Assembly: GCF_008642335.1 (NCBI RefSeq)
Contig: NZ_CP029191.1
Span: 5,518,001 to 5,582,000, forward strand
Length of the DNA: 64,000 nucleotides
From: Streptomyces venezuelae
Lineage (GTDB): Bacteria; Actinomycetota; Actinomycetes; Streptomycetales; Streptomycetaceae
Direction of reading: 5' to 3'
This document shows, in pieces, positions 47,378 through 56,800 of this stretch. The notes beneath the pieces were generated by a model. The model worked only from the letters and a program-made list of their open reading frames with translations. It did no database searches and was not told where the DNA came from. How positions within the stretch are numbered: the stretch's first letter is position 1; each line of letters starts with the position of its first letter. Made by a program: the position numbers and the translations under genes.

Positions 47378-47716
47378 GTGTCCCCGCGTCGCAACCGCCC
47401 CAAGGGCGCCGGAGAGCCGAGCCAAGCCACCGCTACGGGCGCGGAGCCCTCCGGTCGGTACGGCGGCTTCCAGAGCACCGAGAGCTGGCAGGGCGAGGAG
47501 TGGAGCGTGCGCCATGTCGCGGGCGCGAGCGCGGCGGGCAAGCGGTACCGCTGCCCCGGCTGCGACCAGGAGATCCCCTCGGGCCTCGCGCACGTGGTGG
47601 CCTGGCCCGAGCACTCCGGTGTCGACGAGCGCAGGCACTGGCACAAGGCGTGCTGGAACGCGAAGGACCGCCGCACCACGCGGGTGCAGCGGTCCCGTAA
47701 CGCACCGAGGTACTAG
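47378..47716 (+). CDS. Small Cys-pair protein, possibly zinc-binding
   Basis: The 112-residue protein is conserved in Streptomyces and sometimes labelled ATP/GTP-binding, but I see no P-loop. The first 45 residues are basic and Ser/Gly-rich. The second half has CPGC followed by HV, then WHKACW, which together could bind zinc. The GTG at 47378 follows a GTGAGG site. Role unknown. Confidence 0.65.
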   Translation: MSPRRNRPKGAGEPSQATATGAEPSGRYGGFQSTESWQGEEWSVRHVAGASAAGKRYRCPGCDQEIPSGLAHVVAWPEHSGVDERRHWHKACWNAKDRRTTRVQRSRNAPRY

Positions 47717-47743
47717 GTCCTCGTACGTCTCGTGTCCGTACGG

Positions 47744-48700
47744 CTATACGTCGCGCTTCTCCAGGAGTGCGAACGCGCCGGCGACGGCGGCCAGGGTGAT
47801 GACGACGAGCAGTGTCAGCTGCGAGCCGCCGCTGGCGCCCGTGTCGTCCGCGCCGAAGATCTTGGCGAGGGCCGTGATGGCGTTGTAGTCGTTCATCTTC
47901 TCGCCGAGCGGCTGCGTGCTCTCCCAGATCATCAGGAACCCGCCGAGGATGGCGGGCAGCAGCACCACGCCGAGCATCGCCGTGATGGCGCCCGCGGAGT
48001 GCCGCAGCATCGAGCCGACGGCGAGCGCGAGGACGCCGAGCAGCGAGACGTACAGGCCGCCCTTGAAGACCGTCCCCGCCCAGGGGACGTCGCCCGCCTC
48101 CGGGCCGCTGTTGGCGGCCGACGCCGCGAGGCCCACCAGGAGGATGGAGCCCGCGGACACCACGAAGGCGACCACGAAGAAGATGATGATCTTCGCGGTG
48201 AGGACGCGGTGGCGCTGCGGCGACGCGGTGAACGTCGTACGGATCATGCCCGTGCCGTACTCGGACGAGGTGACCAGCACGCCCAGCGTGATCAGGCAGA
48301 TCTGGCCCAGCATCAGGCCGAAGAAGGCCGGGACCGTGAACGGCATGGTCGCGTAGTCGACCGGGTCGGTGTTGGCCACGGCGAGCAGGCCGATGCCGAT
48401 GACCAGGAGCAGGAAGATGCCCAGGGTCCACATCGTGGAGCGGACCGACTTGATCTTCGTCCACTCCGAGGAGAGGGCGTTGCCGAGGTGGGTCTTCTTG
48501 ACCGGGATCGGCGAGGTGTAGGCGTTCGCCATCGCCTGCTGCCAGGCGGAGGGCGGCGCGGGGGCGGCGGGCGCGGGGGCCGCGGGGGCGCCCTGCGGGG
48601 GAGCTCCCTGCATGGGGACGCCCGCCTGTGCGTACGCCTGCTGGGGCTGCGCCTGGGGCTGCGCCTGCGGCTGCTGCGGCGGAGTCGGAGGCGTGGTCAT
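47744..48700 (-). CDS. ABC-2 permease, first tandem exporter, with Pro/Gln/Ala-rich N-terminus
   Basis: The 318-residue protein begins with about 60 residues rich in Pro, Gln and Ala, absent from the second exporter's permease. Then comes an ABC-2 domain with six membrane segments, starting with the cytoplasmic LSSEWTKIKSVRSTMWTLG. The stop of the ATPase gene overlaps its ATG (ATGA), so the two subunits are made together. Likely a multidrug- or antibiotic-type exporter, substrate unknown. Confidence 0.9.
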   Translation of the reverse strand: MTTPPTPPQQPQAQPQAQPQQAYAQAGVPMQGAPPQGAPAAPAPAAPAPPSAWQQAMANAYTSPIPVKKTHLGNALSSEWTKIKSVRSTMWTLGIFLLLVIGIGLLAVANTDPVDYATMPFTVPAFFGLMLGQICLITLGVLVTSSEYGTGMIRTTFTASPQRHRVLTAKIIIFFVVAFVVSAGSILLVGLAASAANSGPEAGDVPWAGTVFKGGLYVSLLGVLALAVGSMLRHSAGAITAMLGVVLLPAILGGFLMIWESTQPLGEKMNDYNAITALAKIFGADDTGASGGSQLTLLVVITLAAVAGAFALLEKRDV

Positions 48701-49911
48701 CGCTTGTCCTCGCTGTCGCGCTTGGTCATGTCGGGGGCGGGGGCGGGGGCGGGGGAAGGCGCGGCGGCGGGGGCCGCGGGCGCCGCTGCCGGGGCCTGCT
48801 GCGGGGGAGCGGCGGCGTACGGGTTCGGCGTGCCGGGCGCGCCCTGCGGCTGCGGCATCGCGAAGGGCTGACCGCCCGGCTGGGGCGGCGGCGGGGCGTA
48901 CCAGCCGGGCTGGCCCTGGCCGGGCACCGGCGGCTGCTGGCCGGGCGGCAGGGCGCCGGGCGGCATCTCCTGCTGGAACCCGGCGCGCTGGTCGACGGTG
49001 GAGCGGTAGTCGACGGCGCCCTGCGTCATCCGCATGTACGCCTCTTCCAGCGAGGCCTGGTGCGGGGAGAGCTCCCACAGGCGGACGTCCGCGCCGTGCG
49101 CGAGGTCGCTGATGCGGGGGAGCGGCAGGCCCGTGACGCGGAGCGCGCCGTCCTGCTCGGGCAGCACCTGGCCGCCGGCCTCGGTCAGCGCTGCCGTCAG
49201 CTTCTCGCGGGCGGTGGCCTCGCCGTCCGGCGTCCGCACCCGCGCGAAGTCCGCGGAGTTGTGCGAGATGAAGTCCCGGACGCTCATGTCGGCGAGCAGC
49301 TGGCCGCGGCCGATCACGACGAGGTGCTCGGCGGTGAGGGCCATCTCGCTCATCAGGTGGGACGACACGAAGACCGTGCGCCCCTCGGCCGCGAGCGACT
49401 TCATCAGGTTGCGGACCCAGAGGATGCCCTCGGGGTCGAGGCCGTTGACCGGCTCGTCGAAGAGCAGCACCTGCGGGTCGCCGAGGAGCGCCGCCGCGAT
49501 GCCGAGGCGCTGGCCCATGCCGAGCGAGAAGCCCTTGGAGCGCTTCTTCGCCACGTCCTGGAGGCCCACGACGCCGAGCACCTCGTCGACCCGGCGGGCC
49601 GGGATGCCGGAGAGCTGCGCGAGGCAGAGCAGGTGGTTGCGGGCGTGCCGGCCGCCGTGGACGGCCTTGGCGTCGAGGAGCGCACCGACCTGGCGCGGCG
49701 CGTTCGGCAGCTTCCGGTACGGATAGCCGCCGATCGTCACCTGCCCGCTGGTGGGCGCGTCGAGCCCCAGGATCATGCGCATCGTCGTCGACTTGCCGGA
49801 GCCGTTCGGCCCGAGGAAGCCGGTGACGGTTCCGGGCCGCACCTGGAAGGAAAGGTTGTACACGGCTGTCTTGGCGCCATAGCGCTTCGTCAGGCCGACT
49901 GCCTCGATCAT
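48697..49911 (-). CDS. ABC ATPase, first tandem exporter, with long Pro/Gln/Ala-rich tail
   Basis: The 404-residue protein has an ABC ATPase domain (Walker A LGPNGSGKSTT, signature SLGMGQRLGIAA, Walker B LLFDEPVNGLDPEG) in the first 230 residues and a short C-terminal domain to about 300. A tail of about 95 residues rich in Pro, Gln, Gly and Ala follows. Its permease has a matching low-complexity N-terminus. The start is set at the ATG that matches the second ATPase (MIE-type), although a GTG nine bases upstream is open. Confidence 0.9.
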   Translation of the reverse strand: MIEAVGLTKRYGAKTAVYNLSFQVRPGTVTGFLGPNGSGKSTTMRMILGLDAPTSGQVTIGGYPYRKLPNAPRQVGALLDAKAVHGGRHARNHLLCLAQLSGIPARRVDEVLGVVGLQDVAKKRSKGFSLGMGQRLGIAAALLGDPQVLLFDEPVNGLDPEGILWVRNLMKSLAAEGRTVFVSSHLMSEMALTAEHLVVIGRGQLLADMSVRDFISHNSADFARVRTPDGEATAREKLTAALTEAGGQVLPEQDGALRVTGLPLPRISDLAHGADVRLWELSPHQASLEEAYMRMTQGAVDYRSTVDQRAGFQQEMPPGALPPGQQPPVPGQGQPGWYAPPPPQPGGQPFAMPQPQGAPGTPNPYAAAPPQQAPAAAPAAPAAAPSPAPAPAPDMTKRDSEDKR

Positions 49912-50061
49912 TCTCCGCACCCATCGAATGGTTCAGGACGTCGGGGCACACGCCCCCGTAAGGGTTAGGAGGATAACGGTGGGCTGACGGTTCCAGCCAA
50001 GAGCAAGTAAAACCGGCGCTTCACACGGACGGGTGGGGTAGCTCGTCCACGCCCGCTGTGT

Positions 50062-50874
50062 CTACGGCAGATCCGTCCAGGGCAGCACCCAGCCCTCCTC
50101 CGCGAAGAGCAGCGTGCCCCGGGCGCGCAGCTCCGGGTCCGCGGCCGCCCTGCGCACCCATGTGGCCGCGTCCGGGCCGAGCAGCTCGCGCAGCGGCGCG
50201 GACGCGTCGAGCAGAGCGTCGAGGAGCGCGGCCTGGTCGCCGCCCCCTGGCCGCGGCAGGCCGGTGAGCGGGTCGGCGAGGACACCGCGCGCGCTGACGT
50301 AGACGGACGCGCCGGTGAGCGGCTCGCCCGACGGCAGGGTCATCCCGTACGCCTCCCCGGACAGCGGGACGCGCCGGTAGTTGGGGAGCTCGGTGGCGTC
50401 GATCGCGGGCAGCTGCGCGGGGTCCAGCCACGAGACGACGAGCGTGCGCCGCTCCCCGGCGCGCGCGTAGGGCGCGGTCGCCACGTATCCGGCGCGGCCG
50501 ATGTGCGCCGAGCAGCCGATGCCGAGACCGCGCAGCCGCACGGGCACCATCGGCACCGTGTTGGGGATGCCGAGCCTGCCGAGCTTGTGGGCGAGCTGGC
50601 CGGGGGAGGCGTTCGAGCCGACGGCGAGCACGGGGTGACGTCCGGCGACGGGCGCCTGCCCGAGGGCGCCGAGGACGTCGTCCAGCGTGCGCCGGGCCCC
50701 GGCGGCTTCGACGCCCCACGTGCCGAGGCCGCCCGGCCGCGCCCGCAACGGCAGCAGCTCGGTCCCGGTCAGCAGGGCGGGGGCGGTGACGGGCAGGCCC
50801 GGGTAGGTCAGGGGCTGCAGCATGGGCACCCCGTCGAGGCCGAGCGCCGCGAGCCCGCGGTCCTGTGCCGTCAC
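50062..50874 (-). CDS. Conserved hypothetical protein between two ABC pairs
   Basis: The 270-residue protein has no membrane segment or signal. It contains an AVGSNASPGQL motif near residue 85 that resembles the phosphate-binding YGSN of gamma-glutamylcyclotransferase-like folds, and a long Ala-rich C-terminal half. I cannot assign a function. It lies between the two ABC pairs, in the same direction as the second pair's permease and before the first pair's ATPase. Confidence 0.65.
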   Translation of the reverse strand: MTAQDRGLAALGLDGVPMLQPLTYPGLPVTAPALLTGTELLPLRARPGGLGTWGVEAAGARRTLDDVLGALGQAPVAGRHPVLAVGSNASPGQLAHKLGRLGIPNTVPMVPVRLRGLGIGCSAHIGRAGYVATAPYARAGERRTLVVSWLDPAQLPAIDATELPNYRRVPLSGEAYGMTLPSGEPLTGASVYVSARGVLADPLTGLPRPGGGDQAALLDALLDASAPLRELLGPDAATWVRRAAADPELRARGTLLFAEEGWVLPWTDLP

Positions 50875-50899
50875 ACGCCCCCCTGAGGTACCGCTGCCG

Positions 50900-51670
50900 C
50901 TACGCGTCCCGCTTCTTCAGCAGTACGTACCCACCGATCAGCGCGAGCACCACCCACGCCAGCATGATCGCGAGACCGCCCCACGGCCCGTACGGGGTGT
51001 CGTCGTCGAACGGCGACTTGACCTGCATGATCTTGCTCCCGGCCTGGTCCGGCAGGAAGCGGCCGATCTTCTTCGTCGCCGATACGTTGCCGAGGATGCT
51101 GGAGATCAGGAAGAAGAAGGGCATCAGGATGCCGAGGGAGAGCATCGGGCTGCGCAGCATCGCCGCGACGCCCATCGAGAACACCGCGATCAGCGTCATG
51201 TAGAGCGCGCCGCCGATCACGGCACGCAGCACACCGGGGTCACCGAGGTGCGCCTTGTACGGGCCGAGCATCGCCTGCCCCACGAAGAACGTGACGAAGC
51301 TGGTGGCCAGGCCCACCACGAACGCGAGCAGCGTCGCCACGGCGATCTTGCCGAACAGGAACGTGGCGCGCTGCGGGACCGCGGCGAGCGAGGTGCGGAT
51401 CATGCCGGTGCTGTACTCGTTCGCGACGACGAGCACACCGAAGACGATCATCGCGAGCTGGCCGAGGGACATCCCGGCGAAGCTGATGTACGTCGGGTCG
51501 AAGGTCAGCCTGTCCTTGGCGTCGAGCCCGTCGTAGTCGTTCTTGGACAGGATGCTGATCAACGTGCCGAGCGCGATCGTGACGACGAAGGCGAGGCCGA
51601 GCGTCCAGATGGTCGACGAGACCGAGCGGATCTTGGTCCACTCGGATTGCAGTATTTGTGTCGCGGCCAT
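50900..51670 (-). CDS. ABC-2 permease, second tandem exporter
   Basis: The 256-residue protein is a paralogue of the first permease without the N-terminal extension. It starts directly with LQSEWTKIRSVSSTIWTLG and has six membrane segments. Its ATPase gene ends three bases before its start. The two pairs probably arose by duplication, with about 0.9 kb of the hypothetical gene inserted between them. Confidence 0.9.
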   Translation of the reverse strand: MAATQILQSEWTKIRSVSSTIWTLGLAFVVTIALGTLISILSKNDYDGLDAKDRLTFDPTYISFAGMSLGQLAMIVFGVLVVANEYSTGMIRTSLAAVPQRATFLFGKIAVATLLAFVVGLATSFVTFFVGQAMLGPYKAHLGDPGVLRAVIGGALYMTLIAVFSMGVAAMLRSPMLSLGILMPFFFLISSILGNVSATKKIGRFLPDQAGSKIMQVKSPFDDDTPYGPWGGLAIMLAWVVLALIGGYVLLKKRDA

Positions 51671-51673
51671 CGC

Positions 51674-52654
51674 TCAGGCCCCCTTTCGCTGCTGCTGCTG
51701 CCAGCCGTCGCCCCAGCCGCCGGGCGGGGGCGGTTGTGCGGCTGTGTCGCCCGTGTGCGCGTGGTACTCGACCGACTCCGCGGTGAGCTGCATGAAGGCT
51801 TCTTCCAGGGAGGCCTGCTGGGGACTCAGTTCATGGAGGACCAGCTGACGGCTCGCGGCGAGCTCGCCGAGCTCCTCGGCCGGCGTCCCGTCCACTTCGA
51901 GGGCGCCGTTGCCCGCCTCGACCGCGGTGATGCCCGCCTCGTGCAGGACGTCGAGGAGGCGTTCGCGCTGTGGGGAGCGGAGTCTGACGTACGACCGCGA
52001 GTTCCGCCGGATGAAGTCGGACATCGACATGTCGGCGAGGAGGCGGCCCTGTCCGATGACGACGAGGTGGTCGGCGGTGAGCGCCATCTCGCTCATCAGG
52101 TGCGAGGAGACGAAGACCGTACGCCCTTGTGCGGCAAGGGACTTCATCAGGTTGCGGATCCAGTGGATGCCCTCGGGGTCGAGGCCGTTGACGGGCTCGT
52201 CGAACATCAGGATCTCGGGGTCGCCGAGGAGCGCCCCCGCGATGCCGAGGCGCTGGCCCATGCCGAGCGAGAAGCCCTTGGCCTTCTTCTTCGCGACGGC
52301 GGTCAGGCCGACGGTGTCCAGGACCTCGGCGACGCGGGCGCGCGGGATGCCGTTGCTCTGCGCGAGGCACAGGAGGTGGTTGTAGGCGCTGCGGCCGCCG
52401 TGCATCGCTTTGGCGTCGAGCAGGGCGCCGATGTACTTGAGGGGGTCCTTCAGCTGCGCGTAGTGCCGGCCGTCGATGCGGACGGAGCCGGCCGACGGGT
52501 TGTCGAGGCCGAGCAGCATGCGCATGGTCGTGGACTTCCCCGCCCCGTTCGGCCCGAGAAAGCCGGTGACCATGCCAGGCCGGACGGTGAAGGTCAGGTT
52601 GTTGACGGCCATTTTCTCGCCGTACCGCTTGGTCAGCCCCTCGAGCTCAATCAT
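51674..52654 (-). CDS. ABC ATPase, second tandem exporter
   Basis: The 326-residue ATPase has Walker A LGPNGAGKSTT, the signature SLGMGQRLGIAG and Walker B LMFDEPVNGLDPEG, almost the same as in the first pair. It lacks the long low-complexity tail of its paralogue, ending instead with a short Gln-rich stretch. The ATG lies 22 bases after the end of the filP terminator, with no clear ribosome-binding site, so it may be a leaderless or weakly translated mRNA. Confidence 0.92.
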   Translation of the reverse strand: MIELEGLTKRYGEKMAVNNLTFTVRPGMVTGFLGPNGAGKSTTMRMLLGLDNPSAGSVRIDGRHYAQLKDPLKYIGALLDAKAMHGGRSAYNHLLCLAQSNGIPRARVAEVLDTVGLTAVAKKKAKGFSLGMGQRLGIAGALLGDPEILMFDEPVNGLDPEGIHWIRNLMKSLAAQGRTVFVSSHLMSEMALTADHLVVIGQGRLLADMSMSDFIRRNSRSYVRLRSPQRERLLDVLHEAGITAVEAGNGALEVDGTPAEELGELAASRQLVLHELSPQQASLEEAFMQLTAESVEYHAHTGDTAAQPPPPGGWGDGWQQQQRKGA

Positions 52655-52676
52655 GCGGCAACGCTAAAACGGGACA

Positions 52677-52709
52677 AAGCCCCCTGCCACCGGAGTGGCG
52701 GGGGGGCTT
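52677..52709 (-). terminator. Terminator after filP
   Basis: AAGCCCCC and its complement GGGGGGCTT close a hairpin with an inner CCAC/GTGG pairing, about 20 bases after the filP stop. On the minus strand CTTTGTCCCGTTTT follows, a weak T-rich run. Confidence 0.7.
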
Positions 52710-52729
52710 CGCTGTCCTGACGGAGCGCT

Positions 52730-53665
52730 TCAGCGGGTCTGCTGCGCAGGGACCCCACGGGAGATCGGCTCGTCCTCGGCAGGCGTCCCGGCGGCAGCCA
52801 CAGCCGCACCCGTGAGCGTCGCCAGCATCTCGCGCACGTTCGTCAGCTGCGCGTTGATGGAGTCGCGACGGTTCGTCAGAGCGGCGAGCTCGCGCTCGGA
52901 CTCCGAACGGATGCGGTCCGCCTTCGCGTTCGCGTCGGCCACGATGTCCTCGGCCTGGCGCTGCGCGGTCTCCACCGTCTGACGGGCGCGGCGCTCCGCG
53001 TCCGTACGCAGCTTCTCGGCCTCCAGACGCAGCTGCTCCGCGCGGTGCTCGATCTCCGCGAGGCGCTTCTCCGCCTTGGCCTGACGCGAGGCCAGATCAC
53101 GCTCGGACTGCTCACGGCGCTTGGCGAGGTTCGTCTCGAAGTCCGCGGCGGCCTGGGCGGCCTTGGCGCGGGTCTCCTCGAAGAGGGCGTCGGCCTCCTC
53201 ACGCTTGGACTGCGCGTCCTTCTGGGCCTCGGCCCGCAGCGCGCTCGCCTCGCCCTTGGCCTTCTCGACGATCCGGACGCCCTCGTCCTCGGCCTTGGCC
53301 TTGCGCTCGGCCGCGAACGACTCGGCGTCGTTGCGCACCTGCTGGGCTGCGGACTCGGCGAGCTCGCGGTGCTGCTCGGCGGCGCGCCGGGCCTCCTCGC
53401 GCAGGTCCTTCGCCTCCTCCTCCGCGAGGCGGAGGATCTTCTCGACGCGGGCACCGAGACCGGCGTACGACGGCTCGGCGTCGGCGACCTGGGCCTGGGC
53501 GTTCTGCGTCTCGAGGTGCAGTTCCTCGATGCGCTTTTCCAGAGCAGTGATGCGGGCAAGAGCGCTGTCACGGTCGGAGACGAGCTTGGAGATACGTTCG
53601 TCCACCTGAGCGCGGTCGTACCCACGCCGCACAAGCTCGAAGCCGTAGGGGGAAGTGTCGCTCAT
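52730..53665 (-). CDS. filP: FilP, filament-forming coiled-coil cytoskeletal protein
   Basis: The 311-residue protein is almost all coiled coil, rich in Ala, Glu, Arg and Lys. It has a short N-terminal segment (FELVRRGYDRAQVDERISKL) that resembles the DivIVA start. FilP forms intermediate-filament-like networks behind hyphal tips and supports cell stiffness and polar growth. Its C-terminal 40 residues are non-coiled. Its length equals that of S. coelicolor FilP as I recall. It lies next to scy on the same strand, the conserved arrangement. Confidence 0.94.
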   Translation of the reverse strand: MSDTSPYGFELVRRGYDRAQVDERISKLVSDRDSALARITALEKRIEELHLETQNAQAQVADAEPSYAGLGARVEKILRLAEEEAKDLREEARRAAEQHRELAESAAQQVRNDAESFAAERKAKAEDEGVRIVEKAKGEASALRAEAQKDAQSKREEADALFEETRAKAAQAAADFETNLAKRREQSERDLASRQAKAEKRLAEIEHRAEQLRLEAEKLRTDAERRARQTVETAQRQAEDIVADANAKADRIRSESERELAALTNRRDSINAQLTNVREMLATLTGAAVAAAGTPAEDEPISRGVPAQQTR

Positions 53666-53847
53666 GGGGTTCCTGTCGAATGAGACCGGTGAGGTGATAG
53701 AGGGAATCCTAGGGGTCCAAGCGGCGTGTCATCGAGCAGATGCCCGTTTGATCTGGAGAATGACACCCCTTTTGAGTGGTCAACCGCGGGAGTGCTTGCC
53801 AGGGACAGGGCCAAAGGTCCTTTCAGAGCACGGGCAATGCTCCTTGG

Positions 53848-56800
53848 CTACCCATCCGACTGCTTCCCACTCGAACGTGTAGACCCTGCCGCGGCTCCGG
53901 CCTTGACGCCACCCGCGGCCGAGCCGCTGCCGGGCCCGGTCTTCGCACCGCCTGACGGGGCCTCGAAAGACTCCAACGCCTCCAGCACGTCCTGGACACG
54001 GGAGATCTCCGCATTGATGTCGGCGCGACGGCGGACGAGGACCTCCAGCTCCTGCTTGCCCTCCTCGACCATGCGCGTCGCCTCGGCCTCGGCCTCGGCC
54101 TTGATGCGCTCCGCCTCGCGCGTCAGCTCGCTCTTCTTCGCCTCGGCCTCCTTCAGGAGACCCTCGGCCTTCTTCACGGCCGAGATACGGACCTTGCTCG
54201 CCTCGGAGTTGGCGTCCGAGACGAGTTCCTTCGCCTTCGCCTCGGCCTCGGCCAGCTGCTCCTCCGCCGCCTTGACCAGCGCGTCGCAGCGCTCGCCCGC
54301 CGTCTTCATCGCCTCCGCGGACTCCCGGCGCGCCCGCTCGTGCATCTCCTCGATCTCGGCCGTCAGACGGTCGCGCTGCTCCTCCGCGCGCTCCCTTATG
54401 GCGGTCGCGTCGCCACGGGCACCGACCAGCAGCTCGTCCGCGTCCGTACGCGCCTTCTCCACCAGCGAGTTGCCCTCGACCGTCGCCGCCGCGACCAGCC
54501 GCTCGGCCTCCTTGCGGGCCGCGCCCACCATCGTGTCGGCCTGCGCCTCGGCGTCCGTCGTCGCCTTGAGCGCCTTCTCCTGCGCGTCCGCCGTCAGCTT
54601 CTCCGCCTCTGCGGCCGCCTCCGTGATGAGCGTGTCGACCTGCTCGGCCGCTTCCTGACGGCGCTTGTTGGCGGCCTGACGGGCCTCGTCGAGGGTCCGC
54701 TCCGCCTCCTCGCGCGCCTCGGACGTGAGCCGCTCGGCCTCCCGCGCCGCCTCCGCCTTGACCCGCTCGGACTCGTTGCGGATCCGCTCGGAGTGCTGCT
54801 GCGCGGAGTTGACCGTCTCCGCGGCCTCGGCGCGCAGCCGCTCCGCGTCGCCCGACGCGTCCGCGATGAGCTTCTCGGCCTTCGCCACCGACTCCGCGCG
54901 GACCCGCTCCGCCTCGGTCGTCGTCTCGGCCTTGAGGCGCTCCGCCTCCGCGGTGGACTCGGCACGCAGCCGCTCCGCCTGCTCCAGCGCTTCCGTACGG
55001 ACCCGCTCGGCCTCCGCGGCCGTGTCGGACTGCAGCTTCTCGGCCTCGCTGCGGGCCTCGCCGATCAGCGTGTCGGCCTGGCTCGCGGCGTCGTTGCGGA
55101 TGCGGTTGGCGTCCTCGCGGGCGTCGGCGCGCGTACGGGACGCGTCCTGCTCGGCCTGCGCGATGGTGTCCGACGCCTCCGTGCGCACCCGCTGGGCGTG
55201 CTCCGAGGCGTCCGAACGCATCCGCTCGGCCTCCGCGATGGCGTCCGAGACGGTGCGCTCGGCAAGGGCCTTCGCGGCCTCCGACGCCTCCGTCGCCTCG
55301 CGCCGGGTGCGGTTGGCGTCCTCGGTGGCGCGCTCCCGCTCCGCGTAGGCGTCGGAGCGGACGCGGTCGGCCTCCTCCTGCGCCTCCGTCCTCGTGCGCT
55401 CGGCGGCGTGCTCGGCGGCCGAACGCAGGCCCGCGACCTCCTCCTGCGCCGCCTCGTGCAGACCGGCGACGGAGTCCCGTACCGACTGGGCGTGCTGCTC
55501 GGCGGCCGAGACCATCTCGGTCGCGCGCCGGTCGGCCTCCTCGACCAGCCGGATCGCCTCGGCCTGCGCCTCCTCGACGCGCTTGCGGGCGGAGGCGAGG
55601 AGCTCCTCGCTCTGCTCGCGGGCCCGCTCGCGCTCCTGATCGGCCTCCGCGCGGGCGGAGCCCAGCGTCTCCTCGGCCTCGCGGCGACGGCGCGCCGCCT
55701 CCTCCTGCGCGGCGGCCAGCTCCTCGGCGGCCTCCGCGCCCACGCGCTCGGCGGCGGCAGCGGCCTCCGCGCGCACGCGGTCGGCGGACTCCTGCGCCTC
55801 GGTCTTCAGTCGCTCGGCCTCGGCGGCGGCCTCCGAACGCAGGCGCACGGCGATGTTCTCGCCCTCCGCGCGGGCCTGTGACGCGTCGGCGGCGGCCTCC
55901 GTGCGCAGCCGCTCCGCCTCCGTCTCGGCCTGCGACTGGAGCGTACGGATCCGCTCGGCGGCCTCCGTGCGCAGCCGGTCCGTCTCGTCCGCGGCCTCCT
56001 TGCGGATGCGCTCGGCCTCCGCGCGGGCGTCGGTCAGCGCCTGCTCGGCGGCCGAAAGACGCTCCTCGGCCTCCGTGTGCAGCCGCGTCAGCTCTTCGGC
56101 GGCCTCGGCCTGCCGGGCCGCTATGGCCTGCTCGGTCTCCTCGCGCAGCGCCCGCGCGGCCTCCTCGGCCCCCGACTTCGTGGCCTCGGCCTGCTCGGCG
56201 GCCTCCTCGCGGTGCCGCTCGGCCTCCGCGCGGGTGCGCTCCAGGGTCTCCTCGGCCTGCGTGCGCAGCGTCGTGGCACGCTCGACGGCCTCGGCGCGGA
56301 CCCGCTCGCTCTCGGTGGTCGCGGCCGTACGCAGCTCATCCGCGTCGGCCTTCGCCTTGGCGAGGAGCTCCTCGGCGGACTTGGCCGCCTCCTCGATCTG
56401 CTGGACGGCCTCGCGCCGCGCCTCGCTGCGGATGCGGTCGCCCTCGGCGGCCGCGTCGGCCCGCAGCTGCTCGGCCTCGCCGCGCAGCCTGCGCGCCTCC
56501 TCCTGCAGCTCGACGGTCTTGGCGCGGTACTCCTTGGTGTCGTCCTTCGCCGCGCCCTTGAGCTCCTCGGCGATGTCGTGCGCCTCCGCGCGCAGCCGGT
56601 CCGCTTCGGCCTCCGCCTCGGAGCGGATCCGCTCGGCCTGCTCGGTGGCGGCCTTCGTGGTCTCCTTGGCGTTCTTGGACGCCTTGTCGAGGACTTCCTC
56701 GGCGGTCCGCGCCGCCTTCGCGAGCTGGCCCGCGGTCTCCTCGGCGGTGATCGTGCGCGCCTTCTCGGCGGCCTCCGCGATCAGCTTCTCGGCCTCCGCG

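Noticed and set aside
53666..53847. Promoter for filP with a TTGACC box on the minus strand near 53778
   Set aside because: No acceptable -10 box lies at 16 to 18 bases.
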